Notes under the pieces: generated by a model
Databases searched by the model: none
What the model saw: only the letters and a program-made list of their open reading frames with translations
Told to the model about the DNA's origin: nothing
Part shown: positions 12,467-22,787 of the stretch, in pieces
Position numbering within the stretch: the first letter of the stretch is position 1
How the letters are laid out: each line of letters opens with the position of its first letter
Source of the DNA: Mortierella sp. BCC40632
Taxonomy: Eukaryota > Mortierellomycota > Mortierellomycetes > Mortierellales > Mortierellaceae
DNA: 64,000 nucleotides
Direction of reading: 5' to 3'
Assembly (NCBI GenBank): GCA_011634665.1
Contig: WAEK01000001.1
Coordinates: 2,354,001 to 2,418,000, forward strand
Translations under genes and position numbers: made by a program

Positions 12467-13157
12467 GCGAGCGAAGAGAGTGAGAGAGAGGAAAACCCCT
12501 CCCTCCCCATCCATCTTGTTCCTTCCTATACCTCTTTGTTTTCTTTTCTTTTCTTTTTTTTTGTTATTTACTTTTTGCTTTCTTAGAACACACTTAGATT
12601 GTTTGTTCTCTCCCCCTGGGGGATCCCTTTATATTTTGCGTCCCATTAGTGGTCGCCTATACTACACCTTTAGCATCCCCCATAATCGTCCTTTATACAT
12701 ATTCTCTTCATTTTCTTGCTTCTCCAGCAAGTTTACTATGTAAATTACATTAAAGCAGCATCTTCTCTTCCCCATTATCCATCCAAAAGTAAAAAAAAAA
12801 AAAAATGCATGAGTGAACTAAGACCTTGGCTCTCTGTGAAAGGAAGAGAAAGGACATAGAGAGAAAAAGTGTGTTTCCTTCTGGACAAGTAAGTGGTATC
12901 CATAGAGCAATGTGGAGATGGTGGGTTGTGTAGGAATGAGTGTTTTAGAGAGCAAAAAAATGAAAGAGAGAGAGGAAGCGAGAGAAAGAAAAAAATGACA
13001 AAGCAAGAGTGCGTGAAAGAATGAAGTGATTTTCCGGCCGTTTCTCTCAATAGAAAGAGATAGGGAGAGAGAGAGAGAGAGAGAGGGCTCCCTTGAAAAA
13101 AGTTGTCGAGACAAAAAAAATCACTTTAACAGAGAGAGAGAGAGAGTACAAAGAATT
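12467..13157. other. Convergent intergenic region, no gene recognised
   Basis: Space between the ends of two convergent genes. It contains CT- and T-rich 3' flank, an A tract near 12790 and GA-rich repeats near 13055-13150. The overlapping ORFs here are low-complexity. Confidence 0.6.
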
Positions 13158-15290
13158 TCAAATGGCTACAGAGTCGAATTGCAGCGTGGTGTCGTATATT
13201 GCGCCGTCAATATCCAGTATGGCCTTGATTTCACACAGTCCAAAGAACATCTTGAACTTGGCTCGTTTCTAACGGAGTAAAAAAGACACACAAAGAAAAA
13301 AGGACCCGAGAATTGAACGGGGCATTTTTTGAGAGCCTGATTCAGCTGAAGAATACCTATCCAACACCAAAAAAAAAAAATCTTTCCTCGCTTTCCTTTC
13401 ATACCTCAGTTCCTGGCTGGTCGGACGGAGAAAATACGTTCAATGGTGCAATCCGCGCCAGAGGTGTCAGCCGGGGATCATCAATATAGCGGGGCGGGTC
13501 CTTGTTATCGTCAAATGAATAAATCGACACATCCGAGTCACTCGATGTCGAATTGGTTACCATCAGCCTCACCAAAATGTCATCGTCTATTTTCACCTGA
13601 CGTCCCTTTGAGATCAACGGATAAAATCGGTTCTTACAAAAGTCTCCCGATGGAAACCTGACTCGTTTGCTCTCCGGGTCAATTCCTGCTTCGAATTCTC
13701 GTTCAATGTTGATGCCATAAGCACGACGCGAGACCCGGGCAGAGATTCGACTGGGATCCAATCCTGCGTAGACCGCTCCACGTACAACGGCCATCTCAGG
13801 TCGCTCTGGAACACGGAAATTAGCGAATCTCGAGCCAAACTTTTCCTTTAGGCGCTCCAGTAGATAGATCGACGAGCCAAAGCCCCCAACCAGGAGAAGG
13901 TTAGGACAATCCTCGGCACCTTCCAGTTGTTTGTCGATAAGCTTATAGATATCTTTAAAGACGGGATCAAAGATATACTTTCTCAACGTCTTGGCAGACA
14001 GTAACAAAGCTCCATCCTCGATCCCGTTCTCCTCATTATCCATCACTGACTGGAAACATTTGACATGAGGAAGGGCTAGCGAGCAGTCGGTCGTTCCATC
14101 AAACGTTGGCTTGATATTTTCGACAAAGGCATTGACCAACTTGTACATGGTCTTCTTTGGTATCTTGACATTCAGCTTTTTAAAGAAATAGGTCATGTAA
14201 TTCTGAAAATTGTTGTCCAAAAATGCTGAACCACAGGAAGCGCCATGACCATTCGTCACCTCAAACAAACGTCGACTTGATCCAGTGTCCTGGATTTGGT
14301 AAACAATCAAATCAACCGTTCCTCCGCCTGCATCACAGACCATGAACCGATCGCCATCACGAAGAGTCAATTGCTTGCATTTTTGTTCACAATACAATGC
14401 AGCGGCCTCGGGTTCTGTCACCAACAAGAGTCGATCCGGATGATCTTCCTTTCGAATGATATTGGCTCGGATCGCAGCCTTTCGCATCACGTTCTTGGCC
14501 TTGTCCGTCCACATGGCCGGGACGGTTAAACAATATCGGTACCTGTCACTTCCGACGCCCAGTTTTTTGTAAATCTCTCCTGCCACGTACTCGTGAAAAC
14601 TTCTCAAGTAATCTGCAATGGCCGTAACGGTGGCAGTGATCTCGCTTTTTGACAGATCGTGAATGTCTTCGTCCAGTTTGAGCTTGAATTGACTGAGGAC
14701 TTGTTGGTTGAGTTCATTTCGTTCTCCTTCCAGCTTGGCGACCCAACCCCAATCCTTGAATCTCGGATTCTCGGCAGTGGTGTCGTAAAGGCTGAGTGTT
14801 GGTACCTTGGGATACTGACTCGATCCTGTCTTTGGCCTAGAGGAGGGGTATGTCCATCGAAGGTTCAGGTACAGAAGAAGGTTCAGTGACCCCAAAGAGT
14901 CATATGTCCTGTTTTTCTTTTTCCTTTTTGGCCCTTTCTCACTCCTTTTTCTCTTTTCTTGTCCAGAGGAATGGGAAGGAAGGGGACACAGCCACCTTAC
15001 CAGAGAGTAATATCTTGGACCTCGCGTTGACTGTCATTGACGACCGCATACGAGCACCCTCTGCCGAGACATACGAGAGAGAGAGAGAGAGATGTGGGGG
15101 GGAGGGGAGGAGTCCAAAGAGAGGCTGAGTGAGTATATCACTTTTCAATCCCGACACAGGAACCTTTTCAACTAAGCATACGTATTCCTTAGACAAAGTA
15201 TGTAGGCGTCGTAGGATAAACTTACGAGAAAGTAGTGCCAAAGTCGATTCCAACAACAATTGGATAGTCGTTGATGTTGTATGGATTCAT
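13158..15290 (-). CDS. Hsp70-superfamily ATPase-domain protein, HSPA12-like
   Basis: Four exons on the minus strand: 15226-15290, 15001-15060, 13405-14836 and 13158-13268. All borders are GT-AG and the total closes at 555 aa. The phosphate-1 loop IVVGIDFGTTFSG is in exon 1 and continues as CSYAV in exon 2. Phosphate-2 (VCDAGGGTVDLIVY) and the adenosine motif (LLLVGGFGSSIYL) are in exon 3. A short last exon adds a beta strand (FKMFFGLCEIKAILDI). This actin/Hsp70 fold without a canonical substrate-binding domain is typical of the HSPA12-like proteins, which are expanded in many fungi and have poorly known clients. Stopping at the end of exon 3 would add only one residue before TGA and lose the conserved C-terminal strand, so the fourth exon is preferred. 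A CACGTG box lies about 385 bp upstream. Confidence 0.87.
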
Positions 15291-15769
15291 TGGAGGGAGG
15301 ATGCGCTCAAAGTAAGTTAGTCCAAAAAAGAGAGATAGAGAGAAAGAGGGCGTTTGCTGTGCGCTCTGAGAGAGGAAGGCAGGGGGCGAGAGAAAGAGAG
15401 AAAGAGAGAAAGAGAGAGAGGGAGAGAGAGAGAGAGAGGAAAAGGAAAACGGATAGTTTGCGTTGGGAAGAAGCTAAAAAGAGAAAGAGCTGCTTTTGAA
15501 CAGCAGGTCGCTCAATCGAGAAATGCTCGACCCAGATGAGGATTCTGAGCTCGGGGGATGGAGGGAGGGAGCAGAGATGCAAACAAGATGAGCCAGATGG
15601 AGAAAGAGAAGCAAGCGAGAGAAAAAAAACTCTCTCTCCCAAGGGGGCAGTGCAATGCTTTCCAGGTATTACTACACGTGACATGCTTCTAACAAGATGG
15701 GTCCTCAGAACATGGGTGTGTGTGTGTGTGCGCGAGTGTGCGCGAGTGCGTGCGTGCGTGCGTGGTTTT

Positions 15770-15801
<32 letters not shown>

Positions 15802-15911
15802 TGCCCACCCGAACATGGGTATGTATAGTGTTGTACATGGGTTGGTAGATGACAAGGTTCACAGTAATCCTCTTTCACTCACTCACTCACTCTCCTCTCC
15901 AGACATTTTCC
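15291..15911. other. Intergenic between two minus-strand genes
   Basis: GA-rich repeats (15330-15440), a GT/GC-alternating stretch near 15715-15765 and a poly-A tract of about 28 bases near 15773-15799. CACGTG at 15675-15680. No coding region recognised. Confidence 0.6.
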
Positions 15912-16974
15912 CTAGATATTGGATGCTTTCGAGTCTCGGTGCTGTCCTCCCCAAAAGATCATAATCTCTTCGCCGTCGCCACGGGTCGAGGATCTAGAGT
16001 CTGACATGGTAGAAAAGGTAGAGTCCCGTAATGCTGAAGAAGTGCTTGTGGCCCATGGTCTCAAGTTGACTTCGGGCAGATCAGAAATGGGTGAATTAGG
16101 GTCCGAGGGTGCGAGCGCAATTGGTATCGACGCATAAAGAGACGAAGGGGAGGATGAAGTCGGTGAATACATGTTCGAGCCAGGACGTGATGTCGAAACA
16201 GAAATGGGTTCAGATGGCAAAAGGAATGGGTTCGATGATCTGGAGGAGAGTTTCCTGCCCGTGGATACAGGAGATCCAGAGTTGGAAACAAGTTCATCTT
16301 TGCTCATGAATGGATTGTCGTCATGACTACTGGTCGAGTGGATAGTGGTAGATCCAGCAGAGGGTCGTCTTGTCCTAGTTGCTTGACTCATCTCTTCCTG
16401 GTCCGAGTCTGAATCTGATTGCTCTCCAGCAGAGCTGCCTAGCGGTGATGGACTCTTGGTGTTGGCTCGACTGTAGCCGCTTCCAATACCCTTTGCTTTG
16501 GCATCAAGTAGGCGCTTCGAGTTGGACCGCTTAATAGAATTGGAGCTGTGCAGGGTGTTTGAGCGTTGGATCAGATCCGATTGAGTCGCCTTGATGGTAT
16601 TTAGTTTCATAACCTGAGGTGTTGCCTTGGTGGTCACTGCCATAACGACAGCATCGTCTACAATGGATCCCACAGAGTCGTGCTTATTCCGTTCCTGGGC
16701 CTGCAGGGTTGATAAGTGCGACCTTTGGACTGAGCGATGTGAAGTGCGGATGAAATCATTTTGTTTGTTTTTTTTTGTTAGCTAGGCCGATCGGCACCTC
16801 TATCGCTCACAATGCTTGGTGAACATGGACAGCAACAAGACGCTTACCAGTGCCTTGTTGAGTGACGGGCTCGGGTATTGTGATAGGACTCTCGCTAATC
16901 ATGCTGGGGATGTATGCAATCCGGATAACATCCTTGTGGCCCGAGAAATCGCCGCTTGAGGACTAGAGTAACAA

Positions 16975-17018
<44 letters not shown>

Positions 17019-17566
17019 ACAACAACGGACAACAGATGAGAAACCATGAGGTTCGTTTCAACGGTTAGTCACTGTATACACTCTGTTTGCTCTGGTCACA
17101 AGAAGCCGAGCCCATCCTGTGATTTATGCAGAAAGGCGCCCACGCTCGCAGTGCAAGATAAAAAACATAAAAAAAATAAAGAGAGAGAGAGAGATGTGTG
17201 TGCTGCCCTGCTTTCCAGTGTCCAAGGATTTTTTTTTTCCTGTATGCATGCTCGTCCTCAGGAGATAGCAGCATTGTCAGTTGGGGAATGCCAGGGGCAG
17301 AGTTCTCTCTCTTTTCTCTCTCTCCCTGGCATTGACAATTGTCCGCACGCTCAAATTGACCCAATGCTGAAGCGTCCAATACCCTTGCGGATAGGTGAAC
17401 CAGCAAAAGCTCAGGGCAGGTGCTTATGTATATTTGGGTGTCCGTGTGTGAATGTAAATATGCAAATACAAGTCCGAGTATTTTTAGCGTCCTTTTGAGT
17501 GTGTGTATGTGTGTGTTTGTGTTGGTCCAGGTCTGTGCCGAAAGAGAGGGAGAGAAAGAAAGAGTA

Positions 17567-17602
<36 letters not shown>

Positions 17603-18194
17603 CTTTCAACAGGGATTGAGGACAAGTTCCCTCCAGAGCAAGAACAAAAAGAGATGATGAATGCGTTCCTCTTCCTGGTCTCTGACCTATCCCTGAGCAG
17701 ACACATGGTGAAGGAGATCCAAAGGGGAGGAATGCAGAGGAGAGAAGAAAGAAAGAGAGAAATAGAAAGAGAGAGAGAAAGAAAGGATGGTGAAGGATTA
17801 TCTTTGAAGAGGCTGCTATTTGGCTTACATTCCAGCGCTTGAAAGAGTCGACCGAGTCGTCCTGTTCCATCATAATCTCCTTTCGCCGTCTCTGACGCCG
17901 CCTGCGGAGGACAAAGAATGCGACCAGCACCACAACAATGATGGCAACAACAGACCCGACAACAGGACCGACAATAGAGGGTCCTGAAGTGTCGTCTCCG
18001 TTGCCACTGTTCTGGTTGCCACTGTCACCCGTGCCGGTGTTAAAGTCGAACTTGACACAGCTGGCGACGGGGCATTGACAGGTGCTCTCGATAACGCTGA
18101 GTCGGCAAGAGTAGCCTGTCTGGCAAGGGGTAGGGCAGACTCTGGACGCGGCAGGGCACGTAGGGCAAGAGGGTGGAGGACTGGAGGAAGACAT
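15912..18194 (-). CDS. Opy2-like membrane anchor protein
   Basis: Three minus-strand exons, 17829-18194, 16848-16962 and 15912-16729; phases close to 432 aa. Exon 1 encodes a short Cys-rich ectodomain (PSCPTCPAASRVCPTPCQTGYSC ending CQCPVASC, cited here in outline), which matches the Opy2 N-terminal domain. It is followed by a Gly/Asn-rich stalk, one transmembrane helix (VVGSVVAIIVVVLVAFFVL) and a strongly basic juxtamembrane RRRRQRRRKE. Exon 2 carries the cytoplasmic VIRIAYIPSM motif seen in fungal Opy2 tails. Exon 3 is a long Ser-rich, probably disordered tail. In yeast, Opy2 recruits Ste50-Ste11 to the plasma membrane for HOG and filamentation signalling. The exon 3 acceptor was chosen over an upstream AG because only it keeps the frame; a CTAAC branch-point match lies upstream of it. 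Met at 18194 was preferred to an upstream in-frame start because it precedes the Cys-rich domain directly. Confidence 0.78.
16967..17031 (+). repeat. CAA/CAG triplet array inside an intron
   Basis: Mixed CAA/CAG triplets occupying the 3' end of the first intron of the Opy2-like gene. On the transcribed strand this is a TTG/CTG array that abuts the splice acceptor of exon 2 almost directly. Confidence 0.85.
17574..17600 (+). repeat. (GT)n microsatellite
   Basis: GT dinucleotide run within the first intron of the Opy2-like gene. Confidence 0.85.
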
Positions 18195-19346
18195 TTCGGC
18201 GGGAGAGTGTGGTGAGAGGAAGAAAGGGGTGGGAGGAAGAAGTTGGTGGTAGCGGTGGATGAAGAGGAGGAGGGGGGGGGGGGGTGGGTGGGCCGTGGGG
18301 GTCCTCAGGTGGTGTTGTTGGTGGTATGCGAGACGATGGTGAGTTTTAAAGAGGGGGGGAATGGGCAATCATCCCAAAACATCGGGGGAAAGAGATGGAG
18401 ATGAAGATGATGATGATGATGAGCAGATGAGGAGGAGGATGATGAAAAGAGGAAATATAAAACAGAAAGGGCGATTGATGGGAGAGGATGATGAGGAGGA
18501 GGGAGGAGGAGGGAACAAAATAGAGAGATGACGACCGAAAGAAAGAACAGATGCAGATGGGCCGAGGCCGAGGCCGATGATTTGATGGATGACAACGACA
18601 AACGCAGAAAAAAAAAAAAAAAAAAAAAAGAAAAGAGATGGCGTCCGTCCCACCGATAATGATTAGACGATGTGCTCGTGGAGAGAGCACAGAGCGACAG
18701 AGCGAACGGACAGACAGAGAGACAGAGAGACAGAGAGACAGAGAGTGAAGTGATTGAGAGACAAAGTTTTTGGTCGAGAGCAGAGAGATAGAGAGAGAGA
18801 GAGAGAGAGTAAAAGAGAAAGCCGTTGTGCGCCCGCGCCCTGTCCCTTTGCGCCTCCGGCCACCCCTGTGCCCCTCCGGCCACCTGTGTCTGTGTCTGTG
18901 CCTTTGTCTGTCTGTGCCTGTTGATGCAATAGAGAGACAAAAACGAGTCGCCTGTGGTCTTTGGTCTTTGGCACGTGCCCTCAGTTGCAACCTGCCCTTT
19001 CACGGGCCATCAAGACCTTCCCACTCCAGCTTCCAGCTTCTCATGCGTGCGCCACCATCTTGACTTGTCCTGCACAGCCGATTTGGCGCCATGCAAGCCT
19101 TATGGCAACCAGTCAGCCACGAACCCTTGTGTGTGTGTGTGGAGATGGAAGGAGGCTTGGGGTGGGGAAGATCTGGGAGTGAGAGTGGGCCTCTTCTTTG
19201 TGGCACACACCACATCCCCCTTTTGCTCTTTTCCGCCGTCCTTCCCACTTTTCTCTTTTCTCCTGCTTTTCTTTCACTTCTTCCTTCGTTCCCACACTTC
19301 CATCCACACTTCCACCCGCGCCGTAATCCCCTTGGCTACTCCTTCC
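18195..19346. other. Divergent intergenic region
   Basis: Shared 5' region of the Opy2-like gene (-) and the two-TM protein gene (+). It contains a G run (18271-18281), GAT repeats near 18405-18422, an A tract near 18608-18629, GACAGAGA repeats (18712-18743) and a CACGTG at 18972-18977. Large overlapping ORFs here are compositional artefacts of GA/CT-rich sequence. Confidence 0.55.
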
Positions 19347-21329
19347 ATGATCCCTCCAAAGTCTTCCAGTCCGCCACCTTTCGAAAGCAAAAAAGTCAAC
19401 TCCATTAATAGCAACAACGAGGAAGCCTTGGATGAGGAATACGAGCATGATGATGTTCAGAATTTTCTCGTAGAAGACGAGAGTGATGTTCTTTCTGTTT
19501 CAACAGGATCCTCACTCTCAGCCTCACCTCTGTTGACTCGACAGGCTCGAACCTCCAGAACGAGCTCTACAGTCCTCCTGTTAACGCGCAAAAGCAAGAG
19601 CGAAGACTCGAATGCCAGCTTTGTCATGGTGGATTCAGGTCAGCACGACACTTCTCCTGTCATGGGCCAGGAAGAGCTGGTTGAATTTGGGAACACCACA
19701 AGTCCGAAAGTGACACCAACCACAGTCTCTACGAAAGGATCCCAGTCCAAGGAGGGTTCTCACAAAAGCCCATCAGGTTCAGCTAAACTGTTATCCCATG
19801 AACAAGAGCAAATGAACAGGACTGATCCCTCTCCTCCAGAAAATACCTTTCGGGCCTTGTTCGTCAGAGGATCACAGTTGACCGAAAATCAGGCAAGGCC
19901 GACCCAGCTTCACATCGTCGACTTTCTCATGGGCGGGTACTTGGCACAAAGTCACAAAACTTTAGATCTCATCAGTTCTTCCGTGGAGGAACTTGAACAA
20001 TCAACAGTTCCAAAGGATATCGATGCCTGCTTTTACACCTTTTCATCATCGGGGATCACTGAGCAGGATGCAAGGGCCATGATCTCCATTGTCCAAAAAG
20101 CACCTTTAGTATCCTTTAGAGAATCCATAGAAGATGGACTCGTCGCTGGTCAACTGGATGCTATGCTTGATATGGACACAATCAGGACTCGATTAGAACA
20201 ATTGCTTGCGTCACAGTTCCAAACACAAAGTTTATCAAACTGGCCAAATGCATATCGCAATTTAGTCAAGAGAGAAATCTTGGATAGTCTGGTCGTATTG
20301 CAAAGTTTTAAGAAGGCCGATCTCGATAGCACTCTTCACCGACATCAAAAGATACTTTCATATTCACCATGGAGACAGACCTGGCATCGGACTTGGCGTG
20401 ATTTGTTGGCTACAGTCTCCCTAGTAGGGTTGCTTGTGGCTCTTGTCGTGACCGGCGCCTTTGTCATGGCTGGCATGAGAGTGGGACAAGTGATTCAATT
20501 CAGGCGTGGTCCTTCGCATGCCATCTTGCAACAAATCGACTATATTTACCAGGGTCGTACAGCGGTCGTTCATTTGGATATTTTCCAAGCCGACTTGACA
20601 CCATTCACAGAGGTGGATCTCAAAAGTAAATATAACACCATTCATTACCGTATCCTGGATAACGACAAGGAACAAAGTGTACCTCCATCGAATCAACCCG
20701 AGCTATTAGAACCCATTTTCCAGAACCTATTCAATGGCTCCTACCGGATTTATATCATTGCACCCTCACCATCTGCTCAACGGGCAAGTGTTCGGCGTCG
20801 CTATCGACAAAATGGAGCGTCCTTTCGACTTCCTGGAGCGTGGTTATGTCAGGATAATAATACTCCAAAGTATTATCTTCATATCTGGTTTGCGAATGGG
20901 ACACGTGTTAAAGATACTCCACAAGAACTGACCTGGAGTCAACCTTCGGCCTTGATGGCTACGGAATTTGAAGGAGAGACAGGAAGGATAAAGTCAGGTC
21001 GACCAGATGAGGACTACCAACGCTATGATGGAACAGACCCTGTTGAATTCTGGAAAACAAAGGTACAGACCTTTTCTGACAAGTTGTCGGACATGATCGA
21101 GGATGTAGTATCGAGCGGTCCAAGCAAGAATATTCTGGTGAAGCAATATCAAACGATCCTATGTGTACTTTACATGGCAGTCCAATTGAGCCTTGAATAC
21201 TGGCTGAACTCTGTTGGCCTTGCTTTTATGATCGTGTCACGCCTAGTGGATTCCCTTTTTGGATCCAAGGACTTTTTATTCCGTCAATGGGTGAATGTCC
21301 TAAGAATGGCTCAGCGGATTGCTGGATAG
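19347..21329 (+). CDS. Uncharacterised two-transmembrane-segment protein
   Basis: Single open exon of 660 codons plus stop. The ATG at 19347 was chosen because the upstream in-frame sequence from 18954 is CT-rich leader. The first ~130 residues are acidic, Ser/Thr-rich and probably disordered. About residues 165-330 form a helical region with conserved-looking motifs such as LHIVDFLMGGYLAQSHKTLD. A first membrane helix (LVGLLVALVVTGAFVMAGM) lies near residues 352-375. It is followed by a ~225-residue segment of strand-like character with NGS and NGT sequons, then a second hydrophobic helix near 602-635 (ILCVLYMAVQLSLEYWL). A topology with both ends cytosolic and a lumenal middle fits the sequons. 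The layout recalls seipin-type ER proteins, but no seipin motif was recognised, so no function is assigned. Confidence 0.8.
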   Translation: MIPPKSSSPPPFESKKVNSINSNNEEALDEEYEHDDVQNFLVEDESDVLSVSTGSSLSASPLLTRQARTSRTSSTVLLLTRKSKSEDSNASFVMVDSGQHDTSPVMGQEELVEFGNTTSPKVTPTTVSTKGSQSKEGSHKSPSGSAKLLSHEQEQMNRTDPSPPENTFRALFVRGSQLTENQARPTQLHIVDFLMGGYLAQSHKTLDLISSSVEELEQSTVPKDIDACFYTFSSSGITEQDARAMISIVQKAPLVSFRESIEDGLVAGQLDAMLDMDTIRTRLEQLLASQFQTQSLSNWPNAYRNLVKREILDSLVVLQSFKKADLDSTLHRHQKILSYSPWRQTWHRTWRDLLATVSLVGLLVALVVTGAFVMAGMRVGQVIQFRRGPSHAILQQIDYIYQGRTAVVHLDIFQADLTPFTEVDLKSKYNTIHYRILDNDKEQSVPPSNQPELLEPIFQNLFNGSYRIYIIAPSPSAQRASVRRRYRQNGASFRLPGAWLCQDNNTPKYYLHIWFANGTRVKDTPQELTWSQPSALMATEFEGETGRIKSGRPDEDYQRYDGTDPVEFWKTKVQTFSDKLSDMIEDVVSSGPSKNILVKQYQTILCVLYMAVQLSLEYWLNSVGLAFMIVSRLVDSLFGSKDFLFRQWVNVLRMAQRIAG

Positions 21330-21367
21330 ACATGTTCATTCAATTGCTGTACCTGCCCAGAAGTACT

Positions 21368-21404
<37 letters not shown>

Positions 21405-21688
21405 CAATCGCCTATTCAAATTTCTTCCCAAAACTCTCTCTCTTACTCCCCCCCCCCTCTTTTCGCAGGTTGAAGCTCTAAATGATTTGCGCCCAAGCTA
21501 CTTGCGGAGCAATTGTTCTACTCTGCATTCATTTAGCAAATAAAGGTCCACTTTTCTGGACCTGGGCGGGTTTCTTTATTGTGAGAGTGTGTACTCGGCT
21601 CTCGCGGTTATTTACTACCAAAAAAAAAAAAAAAAAATGCACATCGATTCTCAACAACTACGGGATCCAAATCCATGTCCTCGGGATG

Positions 21689-21721
<33 letters not shown>

Positions 21722-21796
21722 TATTAAAAATATGTGCTATTAATGCAATGAGAGATAGCTCGCTACACTTTAGGTCTTCTTTCCTAGTATCTCTCA
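21330..21796. other. Convergent intergenic region
   Basis: Short CT run at 21373-21401 and two A tracts (near 21620 and 21690-21719) between the ends of two convergent genes. Nothing coding seen. Confidence 0.65.
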
Positions 21797-22200
21797 CTAA
21801 TCCGCGAGAGGCCCTTCGAAAAGCGTTTCTGCAAACTCATCATCAAAGGGGATGATTTCGCGAAGAGCCCTCGAGTCTGAACGGAACCGGAGACCTGCTC
21901 CTGCTGTAACCCCCGTCATTCCCGTCATTGTCGCCATAGGAAGAATAGTAGTAGGAGAGGTAGTCGTACCAACAAATGGTGTACTAGAAGTGGTTGTGGT
22001 ACTGCTATTGCTGCCACCTTTGAAAAAGGGAGTAGAGGAAGAGCTACTGCCACTGAATAGTTTGGATTCTGAATCGACTGCTTTTTGCTTTGGTTCAGGA
22101 GTAAACTCGTGTAGCTGTTGTGGTTGTCCTGTGAGATGGCTGTTGGGCAGAGGCCGGCGGGGATCCAGGATGAACGAATAGAGAGTAGGTTAACCTCCTA

Positions 22201-22241
<41 letters not shown>

Positions 22242-22576
22242 GAGTGGTATTTAGAGAGATGAACAGCTCTAAAAGAACCATGGGGATTTACCGGTGCATC
22301 CTCAACCTTGCTCTTGCTGGGGTCTAGTGGAACATAAAAACAAAGGGGAGAGAGAAAGAGAGAGAGATAGAGATAGAGAGAGGACGAGAGAGAGTGGAAA
22401 TATCCTCAAGGTTAAAACAGACCATGTTCGAAAAATGGCTGCTTGTACAAGAACGCACAAAATGACTGAGGAGGAATGAGAGAATGAGAGACCTCATTCA
22501 TGGAGAGAGCATGAAGAAGAAGGACTGAAGGATCCTGAAGCGCCAAGGCTGCTCTATTCTTGATTTCCATATCCAT
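21797..22576 (-). CDS. Small uncharacterised protein, divergent from AsnRS
   Basis: Three minus-strand exons inferred here: 22493-22576, 22292-22323 and 21797-22139, giving 152 aa with exact phase closure. Exon 1 encodes MDMEIKNRAALALQDPSVLL, an amphipathic helix, and the next exons continue it with TPARARLRMHR. The middle of exon 3 is Ser/Thr-rich and the C-terminus is a compact acidic end, REIIPFDDEFAETLFEG. A conserved helix at one end and an acidic peptide at the other, around a disordered linker, suggest a small subunit or adaptor, but the family was not recognised. The last intron contains a 36-base T run (plus strand), which may mislead automated gene callers. The gene shares a ~210-bp promoter region with AsnRS. 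Confidence 0.55.
22205..22240 (+). repeat. Poly-T tract, 36 bp
   Basis: Uninterrupted T run in an intron of the small minus-strand gene. It is one of the longest homopolymers in the window, and its length may be unreliable in assembly. Confidence 0.9.
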
Positions 22577-22787
22577 GGCAGGTTGAATTCATTTGGGCCG
22601 CCCTCTTTCCTGCATCAGTGGCCAAATAACATTGCCATGGCAGTGAACGAATGAGTGAGTCAAAGTACACGTGACCTGATCTGGCAGCGGGGAAGGAGAG
22701 TGGAAAACAGAAAAACTCTCTCTCTCTCTCTTTCTCTCTTTCTCTCTTCTTTCGTTCTTCATCACTTCTTCCACATTCCATTTGACT
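22577..22787. promoter_or_regulatory. Compact bidirectional promoter with CACGTG box
   Basis: About 210 bp separates the start codons of the small minus-strand gene and AsnRS. It holds CACGTG (22668-22673, followed by AC) 115 bp upstream of the AsnRS ATG and a CT-rich initiator region. bHLH-type factors (Cbf1/Tye7/Pho4 class in yeast) bind this core; which factor acts here is unknown. Confidence 0.45.

Noticed and set aside
18346..19003. Two minus-strand ORFs of over 200 codons
   Set aside because: Translations of GA/CT repeats (long Ser-Leu and Phe runs) in the divergent promoter region.
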